A stretch of 62,792 bases of DNA from Burkholderia sp. WSM2232 (GTDB lineage Bacteria > Pseudomonadota > Gammaproteobacteria > Burkholderiales > Burkholderiaceae), in assembly GCF_000472545.1 (NCBI RefSeq), contig NZ_AWZV01000007.1:192466-255257 (forward strand), written 5' to 3'. The notes under the pieces were generated by a model. The model was not told where the DNA came from. It saw only the letters and a list, made by a program, of their open reading frames with translations, and ran no database searches. How positions within the stretch are numbered: the first letter of the stretch is position 1; every line of letters starts with the position of its first letter. Shown piece after piece: positions 45,947 through 54,068 of the stretch. The translations under genes and the position numbers were made by a program.

Positions 45947-48192
45947 ACCGCATCGAGACTTTGCCTGCGCTGCGCGCGAGCGGCGTGCCGCACAAACGCG
46001 TGGACGGCAGGCTGAAAGTGACCGGCGCCGCCCAGTATGCGGCCGATTTCACGGCCAATGGACTCACGTATGGCTTTGTCGTGTCGAGCACGATTGCGGC
46101 GGGAAGAATCGTATCGATCGATTCGTCGGCTGCCCTGGCGTTGCCCGGCGTGCTGCATGTCATGACGTACCAGAACCGCCCTGAGTTGCCTCGCGAGGAC
46201 ACGCCCTACAAAGACATGGTGGCGCCCGGCGGGAGCCCGCTCAGGCCGCTTTGGGACGACCGCGTGTGGTACAGCGGCCAGCCGGTGGCACTGGTGCTCG
46301 CAGAGTCGCTGGAGCTCGCGCGCCATGCGGCCTCGCTGGTGGACGTGCGCTATGAGTCCGCGCCGCATCAGACCGAGATGGGCGAGGTACTGATGGATGC
46401 CGAGCCGCCGTCCACGGAAAAGGGCGGCTTCGATCCGCCGCCGGCGCCGCGCGGCGATGCCGACACCGCGTTGGCAAGCGCTGTGGCGCGCGTCGACGCG
46501 TTCTACAGCACGCCTGCCGAATATCACAATCCGATGGAAATGCATGGCTGCACCGTGATCCCGGACCCGCAAGGGCACCTGACCGTGTATGAAAAGACTC
46601 AGGGCGTGATGAATACCAAGTCGTATCTGACGGCCGTGTTCGGACTGAAGGACAACGAGGTGCAGGTGGTGTCGCCGTTCGTCGGCGGCGCATTCGGTTC
46701 GGGTCTGCGGCCGCAGTATCATCTCGCGCTCGCGGTCATGGCGGCGCTCGAACTGAAGCGGCCCGTGCGCGTCACACTCACGCGCCAGCAGATGTTCACG
46801 TTCGCGCATCGGCCGCAATCCATCCAGCGCGTCGCGCTTGGCGCCGCGGCCGACGGCCGCTTGCAGGCGGTGATTCACGAAGCGGTGTCCGAGACCTCGC
46901 AGTACGAGGACTATTGCGATGTGGTGGTGAACTGGGCGGGCCAGCTTTATCAATGCGATAACGTGACCCTCGGCTACAAGGTGGCGAGGCTGGATGTGCC
47001 CACGCCCGCCGACATGCGCGCGCCGGGCGCGGCGCAAGGACTGTTTCCGCTTGAAGTTGCAATGGACGAACTGGCCGAAGCGCTGCAGATGGACCCGCTC
47101 GAACTGCGCCTCATCAACTACGCGGAGCGCGACGCGAACAAGAACCTGCCGTTTTCGAGCAAGGCGCTGCGCGACTGCTATCGCGAAGGCGCCGCGCGAT
47201 TCGGCTGGGACAAGCGGCCGCTCGCACCGCGCGCGCGGCGCGAGGGCACCGAGTTGATCGGCTGGGGCATGGCGACCGGTGCGTGGGACGCGATGCAGAA
47301 CGAAGCGTCAGCTCGCGCCGTGCTCACACGCGACGCACGTGTGACGGTTTCCAGTTCGACCGCCGACATCGGCACCGGCACCTACACCGCGATGACGCAG
47401 ATCGCGGCGGACGCGCTCGGCGTGCCGCTTCACGACGTCGTGTTCGAACTCGGCGATACTCGTTTGCCGAAGGCGCCGATAGAAGGCGGCTCGTGGACCG
47501 TGTCCTCGGTGGGCAGTGCGGTCGATGCGGCATGCAGGCGGCTGCACAACCGCCTAGTCGAATTGGCGCGGCAGCATGGCGGCGCGCGTTTCGCGGCTGC
47601 CGCGCGCGAGGACATACGGCGCATGGGCAAGCGGCTCGTATGCGGCTCAGGCTCCGAGGACGCAATCGAGATCGACACGCTGCTCGCGCGGGCGGGCCTC
47701 GACAAAGTCGAGGAGCAGGCGAGCGTCAAGCCGCATGAAAAGCAGCAGGCTTACTCGATGGGCACGCATTCGGCAATTTTCGTCGAAGCACGCGTCGATG
47801 AGGCGCTCGGCACCGTGCGCGTGACGCGCGTGGTGAGCGCGGTCGCGGCTGGGCACATCGTCAATCCGAAGACCGCGGCAAACCAGGTGGCGGGCGGCGT
47901 GGTGTGGGGCATCAGCATGGCGCTGCACGAGGAGGGCCAGTTCGACCACGACATTGGTCGCCAGATGAATCACAACCTCGCCGAGTATCATCTACCGGTC
48001 AACGCGGATATTCACGAGATCGACGTGCTGTTTGTGGAAGAGCATGACGACATCGTCAATCCGCTCGGTGCGAAGGGAGTGGGCGAAATCGGCGTAGTGG
48101 GCGTGGCTGCTGCCGTGTGCAATGCGATCTGGCACGCGACGGGCAAGCGCGTGCGCGAACTGCCGATTACGCTCGACAAGCTGTTTGCCTGA
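45943..48192 (+). CDS. paoC: Aldehyde oxidoreductase, molybdenum-cofactor subunit
   Basis: The protein has 749 residues and carries the active site of the xanthine-oxidase family. VDGRLKVTGAAQYAADF starts the domain; VVSPFVGGAFGSGLRPQYH and ADMRAPGAAQGLFPLE bind the cofactor. The catalytic Glu is in AKGVGEIGVVG near the C-terminus. Sequence is closest to PaoC (YagR), suggesting aldehyde oxidation to acids, probably aromatic aldehydes, though the substrate is inference. No PaoD/XdhC-type maturation gene follows, so insertion of the sulfurated cofactor must rely on a chaperone elsewhere. Confidence 0.93.
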   Translation: MNRIETLPALRASGVPHKRVDGRLKVTGAAQYAADFTANGLTYGFVVSSTIAAGRIVSIDSSAALALPGVLHVMTYQNRPELPREDTPYKDMVAPGGSPLRPLWDDRVWYSGQPVALVLAESLELARHAASLVDVRYESAPHQTEMGEVLMDAEPPSTEKGGFDPPPAPRGDADTALASAVARVDAFYSTPAEYHNPMEMHGCTVIPDPQGHLTVYEKTQGVMNTKSYLTAVFGLKDNEVQVVSPFVGGAFGSGLRPQYHLALAVMAALELKRPVRVTLTRQQMFTFAHRPQSIQRVALGAAADGRLQAVIHEAVSETSQYEDYCDVVVNWAGQLYQCDNVTLGYKVARLDVPTPADMRAPGAAQGLFPLEVAMDELAEALQMDPLELRLINYAERDANKNLPFSSKALRDCYREGAARFGWDKRPLAPRARREGTELIGWGMATGAWDAMQNEASARAVLTRDARVTVSSSTADIGTGTYTAMTQIAADALGVPLHDVVFELGDTRLPKAPIEGGSWTVSSVGSAVDAACRRLHNRLVELARQHGGARFAAAAREDIRRMGKRLVCGSGSEDAIEIDTLLARAGLDKVEEQASVKPHEKQQAYSMGTHSAIFVEARVDEALGTVRVTRVVSAVAAGHIVNPKTAANQVAGGVVWGISMALHEEGQFDHDIGRQMNHNLAEYHLPVNADIHEIDVLFVEEHDDIVNPLGAKGVGEIGVVGVAAAVCNAIWHATGKRVRELPITLDKLFA

Positions 48193-48370
48193 GCCAGGGC
48201 TGTAGCGCGGCCGCGTGTTGCAAGGCCGCGTTACAGCGTATCGAACGCCGGCCGACATGGGGCGTCGGCTGTTGCCTGAGGGCGGCGGCGCTCGTCGCTG
48301 CGGGCCTGTCCGTCATGCGCAAGATGCGCCGACCATGCCCCGGCTGCGAGCCCGAACGCGCTATTTCACT

Positions 48371-48772
48371 TTAATCGGCGTACTTGAATTCCGGCAGCGC
48401 TTCGAGCGACTTTTTGGTTGCCTCCGGCAAAACCACCCGACGATTGGTGATCTGCAGGTCGTTGAAAGGGACTGCGACGAGATGTTTGCCCATGCCGAGG
48501 AATCCGCCCACCGACAGAATCGCGTAGGTGCGCCGATCGCCGCCGGGAGACACGATCAGATCGTCGACGGTGCCGATGGTGTCCTTGTTCTTGTTGAAGA
48601 CGTCCGCTCCCGTAAGCTTCGACGCGCGGTAACCGCTCGCCAGTTGCACGACGTCAGTGCGTCTTTCGGTAATGGACTGCGGCGCGCCTTGCGCGTGGGC
48701 ATTGCCATGGCACGCCAGCGTGCCGGCAAAGAGCGCTGCTGCGAGCAGCGTGCGAGATTGCATGTTGCGCAT
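48371..48772 (-). CDS. Exported PRC-barrel domain protein
   Basis: The protein has 133 residues. A signal peptide (LLAAALFAGTLACHGNAHAQ) is followed by one PRC-barrel (YRASKLTGADVFNKNKDTIG, VDDLIVSPGGDRRTYAILSV, KHLVAVPFNDLQ). PRC-barrels bind proteins or RNA; exported forms are frequent in soil proteobacteria and of unknown role. AAGGAGAAA lies upstream of ATG 48772; ATG at codon 4 is the alternative. Confidence 0.85.
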   Translation of the reverse strand: MRNMQSRTLLAAALFAGTLACHGNAHAQGAPQSITERRTDVVQLASGYRASKLTGADVFNKNKDTIGTVDDLIVSPGGDRRTYAILSVGGFLGMGKHLVAVPFNDLQITNRRVVLPEATKKSLEALPEFKYAD

Positions 48773-48965
48773 GATGGTTTCTCCTTGTTATGTGACGCCG
48801 CCAGTGCGGCGAGTCTGCTTTCAAGGGCCTGGCTGCAAATTTCATACCGCGGTGCGCGAAGCGAGGTCGGCGCCGGGCCCGCCAATTGCTAGACGAGCGA
48901 GCCAGTTTATTCATATTGCCTACACTGAACGCGCGCCAGCGCCCCTGCTTTTCACAGGAACTTCT

Positions 48966-51182
48966 ATGTCATCTCCCGCCAGTAACACGACGCGCATCGC
49001 GGAAGGCACTCCGTTTCCACTCGGCGCGACATGGAACGGAAGCGGCGTGAACTTCGCGCTCTTCTCGGCGCACGCGACCAAAGTCGAACTGTGTCTATTC
49101 GACGAGACCGGGCACCAGGAAATCGAGCGCATCGAACTGCCCGAATATACCGACGAGGTGTGGCACGTGTTCGTGCCGAATCTGAAGCCGGGTGCGATCT
49201 ACGGCTACCGCGTGCATGGTCCCTATGAGCCGGAGAAAGGCCACCGCTTCAATCCGAACAAACTGCTGCTCGATCCCTACGCAAAGGCGCATATCGGCGA
49301 ACTGAAGTGGGCGCCCGAGATTTTCGGCTATACGCTCGACTCGGAAGAGGGCGACCTGTCGTTCGACGAGCGCGACAGCGCGCCGTTCGTGCCCAAATGC
49401 AAGGTGGTGGACGCTACCTTTTCATGGACGCATCCCGAGCGCAATCCGCTGCCCTGGGACCGCGTGATTTTCTACGAAACGCATGTGCGCGGCTTCACGA
49501 AGCGTCATCCGCAAGTGCCTGAGAACCTGCGCGGCACCTTCGCGGGAATGGGGCAGAAGGCGGTGATCGAGTACATCCGGAGTCTCGGCGTAACTTCGGT
49601 CGAACTGATGCCGATTCAGACCTTCGTCAACGACAGCTATCTGCTCGAGAAAGGTCTCACGAACTACTGGGGCTACAACACCATCGGCTTTTTCGCCGCC
49701 GACCCGCGTTTCTTTGCTTCGTCGACGGAATCGGTGAGCGAGTTCAAGGGAATGGTGGACGCCTTTCACAACGCGGGTCTCGAAGTCATTCTCGACGTGG
49801 TGTACAACCACACCGCCGAGGGCAACGAACGCGGACCGACGCTCTCGTTCAAGGGCATCGACAATGCGTCGTACTATCGCCTGATGCCTGACGAGCCGCG
49901 CTATTACATCAACGACACGGGCACCGGCAACACGCTCAATCTCTCGCATCCGCGCGTGCTGCAAATGGTGACCGACAGCCTGCGTTACTGGGTAACGGAG
50001 ATGAAGGTGGACGGTTTCCGCTTCGATCTTGCGACGATTCTCGGCCGCGAGCCGCACGGATTCGACGAAGGCGGCGGCTTTCTCGACAGTTGCCGGCAAG
50101 ACCCGGTTCTCTCCAGCGTGCGGCTGGTCGCGGAGCCGTGGGATTGCGGTCCGGGCGGCTATCAGGTGGGCGGTTTTCCGCCTGGCTGGGCCGAATGGAA
50201 CGACCGCTTTCGCGACACCGTGCGCGCCTACTGGAAGGGCGACGAGGGCACGGTGGCCGATCTGGCCACACGCCTGACAGGTTCGGGCGACAAGTTCAAT
50301 CATCGCGGCCGACGCCCGTGGGCGAGCGTGAATTTCATCGCGGCGCACGACGGCTTCACGCTGAACGATCTGGTCTCATACAACGACAAGCATAACGAAG
50401 CGAACGGCGAGGACAACAACGACGGCCATTCGGACAACCGGTCGTGGAATATGGGTGTCGAAGGTCCCACCGACGACCCCGAAATTTGTCAGCAACGCGA
50501 GCGGCAAAAGCGCAATCTGCTCGCCACCTTGCTGCTCTCGCAAGGCACGCCGATGCTGCTCGCGGGCGACGAATTCGGCCGCACGCAGAAGGGCAATAAC
50601 AACGCGTATTGCCAGGACAACGAGATCAGCTGGGTGGACTGGGAAGGCATCGACGAAAACGGCCAGGCGCTCACTGAGTTCGTCAGGAACCTGACGACGC
50701 TCAGACACCGCTTGCCGGTGCTGCGTCGCAGCCGCTTTCTCACCGGCGAATACAACGAAGCGCTGGACGTGACCGATGCGCGCTGGCTTTCGCCGGACGG
50801 CACCGACCTCACGCCCGAGCAATGGGCGGACCCCTCCATGCGCTGCTTCGGCCTCGTGATCGACGGCCGCGCGCAGGCGAGCGGCATTCGCCGTCCTGCA
50901 TCGGATGCGACGCTGCTGCTGGTATTGAACGCCCATCACGACGTCGTCAATTTCCAGTTGCCCGACGTGCCGGAGGGCGAGCGGTGGACCTGCCTGCTCG
51001 ATACCAACATGCCGGTGCGCGCAGAGTTGCCGCAGTTCAGCGCCGGTGACGAGTATCAGGTTACGGCGCGCTCACTGCTGCTGTTCGCCCTCGAGGCGCC
51101 GAGCCGTGCGACGCAGCGCGTGTTCGACAAGCTCGAAGAGCAGCTCACCTCGGACGAAAGCGAAGCCCCGCCTGCCGCGTGA
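48966..51182 (+). CDS. glgX: Glycogen debranching enzyme (isoamylase type, GH13)
   Basis: The protein has 738 residues and cleaves alpha-1,6 branches of phosphorylase-trimmed glycogen. An N-terminal CBM48 domain (PFPLGATWNGSGVNFALFSA) precedes the GH13 barrel: DVVYNHTAEGNE, nucleophile Asp near residue 354 in GFRFDLATILG, acid Glu near 388 in VAEPWDCGPGGYQVG, and AAHDGFTLNDLVSYNDKHNE. ATG 48966 has AGGAAC ~6 nt upstream. No other glg or tre gene adjoins it; glgA and treA are elsewhere in the window. Confidence 0.95.
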   Translation: MSSPASNTTRIAEGTPFPLGATWNGSGVNFALFSAHATKVELCLFDETGHQEIERIELPEYTDEVWHVFVPNLKPGAIYGYRVHGPYEPEKGHRFNPNKLLLDPYAKAHIGELKWAPEIFGYTLDSEEGDLSFDERDSAPFVPKCKVVDATFSWTHPERNPLPWDRVIFYETHVRGFTKRHPQVPENLRGTFAGMGQKAVIEYIRSLGVTSVELMPIQTFVNDSYLLEKGLTNYWGYNTIGFFAADPRFFASSTESVSEFKGMVDAFHNAGLEVILDVVYNHTAEGNERGPTLSFKGIDNASYYRLMPDEPRYYINDTGTGNTLNLSHPRVLQMVTDSLRYWVTEMKVDGFRFDLATILGREPHGFDEGGGFLDSCRQDPVLSSVRLVAEPWDCGPGGYQVGGFPPGWAEWNDRFRDTVRAYWKGDEGTVADLATRLTGSGDKFNHRGRRPWASVNFIAAHDGFTLNDLVSYNDKHNEANGEDNNDGHSDNRSWNMGVEGPTDDPEICQQRERQKRNLLATLLLSQGTPMLLAGDEFGRTQKGNNNAYCQDNEISWVDWEGIDENGQALTEFVRNLTTLRHRLPVLRRSRFLTGEYNEALDVTDARWLSPDGTDLTPEQWADPSMRCFGLVIDGRAQASGIRRPASDATLLLVLNAHHDVVNFQLPDVPEGERWTCLLDTNMPVRAELPQFSAGDEYQVTARSLLLFALEAPSRATQRVFDKLEEQLTSDESEAPPAA

Positions 51183-51289
51183 GCGGGAATACCACTTGCT
51201 CCATTCGCGATAGCCACGCGCATTCATCACGATGATGCGCGCGGCTTCGCCATGCCGGCATTCGCGAGACCATTACCGTAGGTGATCAT

Positions 51290-51469
51290 ATGGAACAGGA
51301 CGAGACCTCCCAGCAAGAACAGATTCGCACACGCGCGTACTACCTGTGGGAACACGCGCCCGAGCCCAAGGGCGCGCCCGACGAGTATTGGGAACAGGCC
51401 CGCAGCGAGATCGAGAAAGAAGCGCCGCCAGTAGAAAACGGGCCGATTGCAGAAGAGCCCAAAAAATAA
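51290..51469 (+). CDS. DUF2934 mini-protein
   Basis: The protein has 59 residues. The core IRTRAYYLWEHAPEPKGAPD followed by EYWEQARSEIEKE is the DUF2934 signature. AGGTGATC lies just before ATG 51290. Such mini-proteins are often encoded near glycogen/trehalose or stress genes in Rhizobiales and Burkholderiales. Function unknown. It sits between glgX and the permease on the same strand. Confidence 0.85.
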   Translation: MEQDETSQQEQIRTRAYYLWEHAPEPKGAPDEYWEQARSEIEKEAPPVENGPIAEEPKK

Positions 51470-51520
51470 CGACATGACAGGGAGCATCACAATAACTGGC
51501 AACTTGCTGCACGTAGCGCA

Positions 51521-53674
51521 ATGAAGGACCTTCCCGAACCGCCGCGCGGCAGGGCAGCGACGCGCATCGACGCGCCGCCTGCCGCGTTCGGTCTGGACTC
51601 GCTGATCGCGCTTGCCGTCGGCGCCGGATTTGTCGCGTGCCTGTATTTCGCGCGGGCCGTACTGATCCCGATGACGCTCGCCATTCTGCTGAGCTTTCTT
51701 GTCGCGCCGCTCGTGAAATGGTTGGGACGCCTGAAGCTCGGCCACGTCGCGTCGGTGTTCGCGGCCGTGGTGATCTCCATTTCGGTGATCGGCGTACTCG
51801 GTTCGGTGATCGCGATGCAGTTGACGGAGCTCGCCGCGGGCATGCCGCGTTATCAGGCGACGATCGAGCACAAGATGGAGGCGGCGCACACACTGACCGT
51901 CGGCAAACTAGACCGCTTTGCAAAAGCGGCAGGTCAGGCGCTGCAACGTGCCACGGTCGAGCCGTCGCAACCTGCGCCGCGGCACGACGCATCTTCCGCG
52001 GATGGCCGCGCGCCCGCGGCCGTGCCGGTCGAAGTGCGCGAGCCCGTGCCCACTCCGCTCGAAGTTGCGCGCCGTGTGTTGTCGCCGGCGATCAGTCCGC
52101 TCGAGACGGCGTTCATCGTGTTCGTCGTGATGGTGGTGATCCTGTTGCAACGCGACGATCTGCGCGACCGCGCGATTCGTCTGTTCGGCTCGCGCGACCT
52201 GCACCGCACAACGATGGTGATGGACGAAGCGGCGCGGCGCCTGAGCCGTTACTTCGTTTCGCAGCTTGGCCTGAACGCGGCTCTTGGCGTCGCGATTGGC
52301 GCGGGACTCTTTTTTATCGGCGTGCCGAGTCCGATTCTGTGGGGCATACTCGCGGCCTTGCTGCGGCTCGTGCCGTACGTCGGCATCTGGATAGCGGGCG
52401 GGCTCGCCACCGCGCTGGCTGCCGCAGTGAGCCCCGGCTGGGATATGGCGGTCTGGTGCATCGCACTTTTCGTGACCGTCGAACTGCTGGTGGGGCAGGT
52501 GGTGGAGCCGCTGCTGTATGGACGCAGTACCGGGCTCTCGCCGTTTTCGGTGGTTGTCGCGGCGATTTTCTGGAGCTGGATCTGGGGGCCGATTGGCCTC
52601 ATCCTGTCTACGCCGTTGACTCTGTGTTTGCTTGTGCTCGGCCGGCATATCCGGCGTCTGGAATTTCTCGACGTGATGCTAGGGGATCAGCCCGCGCTCA
52701 CGCCAGTCGAAAACTTCTATCAGCGCGCACTCGCGGGCGACCCCGATGAAGCGATCGCACAAGCCGAGGCGCTGCTACTCGAACGTTCGTTATCGGCTTA
52801 CTACGACGAGGTGACGATCAGGGGCCTGCAACTGGCCGCCAACGATGTGGTGCGCGGCAGCGTTACGGCGGCGCAGCTCGCGCGCATCGAGTCGACGACC
52901 AACGACCTCGTCGACGGCCTCGACAGTTATCCCGACGAGCCGCCGCCGCGGGCTGCGGCAGCAGAGCTTGACGCGGAGCTGGGGCCAGTCGCGCCGTCGC
53001 GCGACGCAATGCCTGCATCCGCGTCGGCACACAGGCTGTTCGCGAATCACGCGGCGCGCGGCGCGGCTGACGCACTGCCAGACAATGTCAGCGATACTGG
53101 CGATACCCGCGATACCCGCGATACCCGCGATACCCGCGATACCCGCGATACCCGCGATACCCGCGATACCCGCGATACCGGCGATCAACGCGAGCCCGGG
53201 CAGATCGCCGAGCGCGGGGCGCAGAGTCAGCAAGCCATGCCACGCGGGACCAGTCAGCGCGTGTTGTGTATTCCAGGCCGCGGTCCGCTCGATCCTCTTG
53301 CCTCCACGATCATGCTGCAGTTGCTCGGCAAACACGGATTCACCGCGCGCGCGGTGCCGCATGAAGCAGCGTCGCGTGCCTCGATCGACCGGATGGATGC
53401 CGACGACGTCGGTATCGTCTGCGTGATCTACCTGCAGATAGACGGCATTCCTTCGCATTTGCGCTACATGGTCCGGCGCATTCGCGCGCGCCTGCCGAAC
53501 GTCTCGATTGTCGTGGGACTATGGTCAGCCGAAGATCTGGAAAAGTGGAGCGTTGACTTGCAAAACGCGATGGGCGCTGACGCCTATGTGACTTCGTTGC
53601 AGGAAATGCTGGCCGTCTGCCACTCGCGCGGCGACAGTACGAGCGATGCGCCAGTTGCGGTAGCCAGCGCTTAA
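51521..53674 (+). CDS. AI-2E-family permease with repeat linker and extra C-terminal domain
   Basis: The protein has 717 residues, about twice the usual AI-2E transporter. Residues ~25-390 form the membrane domain (several helices, GIPSPILWG-like FIGVPSPILWGILAALLRLVPYVG, VVAAIFWSWIWGPIGLILSTP). A Gln/Ala-rich soluble region, a (DTR)8 linker at ~528-551 and a final ~130-residue alpha/beta domain (QRVLCIPGRGPLDPLASTIM onward) follow. The last domain looks like a cobalamin-binding or receiver-like Rossmann fold, but without the DxHxxG cobalt-ligand motif. Transport substrate unknown. A strong terminator ends the transcript. The first transmembrane pair is separated by ~80 cytoplasmic or periplasmic residues. 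Confidence 0.85.
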   Translation: MKDLPEPPRGRAATRIDAPPAAFGLDSLIALAVGAGFVACLYFARAVLIPMTLAILLSFLVAPLVKWLGRLKLGHVASVFAAVVISISVIGVLGSVIAMQLTELAAGMPRYQATIEHKMEAAHTLTVGKLDRFAKAAGQALQRATVEPSQPAPRHDASSADGRAPAAVPVEVREPVPTPLEVARRVLSPAISPLETAFIVFVVMVVILLQRDDLRDRAIRLFGSRDLHRTTMVMDEAARRLSRYFVSQLGLNAALGVAIGAGLFFIGVPSPILWGILAALLRLVPYVGIWIAGGLATALAAAVSPGWDMAVWCIALFVTVELLVGQVVEPLLYGRSTGLSPFSVVVAAIFWSWIWGPIGLILSTPLTLCLLVLGRHIRRLEFLDVMLGDQPALTPVENFYQRALAGDPDEAIAQAEALLLERSLSAYYDEVTIRGLQLAANDVVRGSVTAAQLARIESTTNDLVDGLDSYPDEPPPRAAAAELDAELGPVAPSRDAMPASASAHRLFANHAARGAADALPDNVSDTGDTRDTRDTRDTRDTRDTRDTRDTRDTGDQREPGQIAERGAQSQQAMPRGTSQRVLCIPGRGPLDPLASTIMLQLLGKHGFTARAVPHEAASRASIDRMDADDVGIVCVIYLQIDGIPSHLRYMVRRIRARLPNVSIVVGLWSAEDLEKWSVDLQNAMGADAYVTSLQEMLAVCHSRGDSTSDAPVAVASA
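53102..53173. repeat. Eight exact 9-bp repeats (gatacccgc) inside the permease gene
   Basis: Eight identical head-to-tail copies encode (Asp-Thr-Arg)8. One variant copy flanks each side (gatactggc before, gataccggc after), encoding DTG. The unit is a multiple of three, so slippage changes linker length without frameshift. Perfect identity suggests recent expansion. Confidence 0.95.
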
Positions 53675-53716
53675 CGAACGAGGCGCTTGCCAGCCGCAAT
53701 CAGGACGCAAATGAAG

Positions 53717-53751
53717 AAACGCCCGGCGCTTGTGCGTCCGGGCGTTTTTTG
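53717..53751 (+). terminator. Rho-independent terminator after the permease gene
   Basis: A 10-bp stem (53717-53726 with 53738-53747; aaacgcccgg / ccgggcgttt) is followed by a run of T. It starts ~43 bp after the stop at 53674. Confidence 0.9.
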
Positions 53752-53765
53752 CGGGCAGGCGACGC

Positions 53766-53936
53766 CTACTTGCCGGTGGCTTCGTCTTCGGAAGACGTGT
53801 CTTCGTCGTCGGTCACGATCTTGGTCGTGCCGCCTGTCGAGGGCGGATCGCTCGCCGGAAACGTGTCTTCAACTTCCTTGTCGATCTGCTTTTCCGTCTT
53901 ATCGGCGTTCGGATGCTGTTCCTTGGGTTCTGGCAT
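53766..53936 (-). CDS. 56-residue acidic protein with EDTFPASDPPS motif
   Basis: The protein is highly charged and probably unstructured, beginning MPEPKEQHPNADKTEKQIDK and containing EVEDTFPASDPPSTGG. The EDTFPASDPPS motif recurs in small acidic proteins of many proteobacteria (from memory). An AAAGGAGAAG ribosome site precedes ATG 53936. No function known. It converges with the permease gene and is followed by that gene's terminator. Confidence 0.8.
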   Translation of the reverse strand: MPEPKEQHPNADKTEKQIDKEVEDTFPASDPPSTGGTTKIVTDDEDTSSEDEATGK

Positions 53937-54068
53937 GGCGCTTCTCCTTTAGCTAACAAACATGATGCGCAAATTCACTCGCGATTCGCGCGGCCCGCGT
54001 ACTGTGCTTTTTACATGAGCATGTAGAGTTGAACGGTCAGCGGGCATTGTCCGGAACGCGGCTTTTGC

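Noticed and set aside
45622..47037. 471-codon open frame opposite the paoB/paoC junction
   Set aside because: Antisense shadow; composition is Arg/His-rich and without motifs.
53102..53173. CRISPR-like array
   Set aside because: Units are 9 bp, contiguous, with no spacers, and inside a coding frame.
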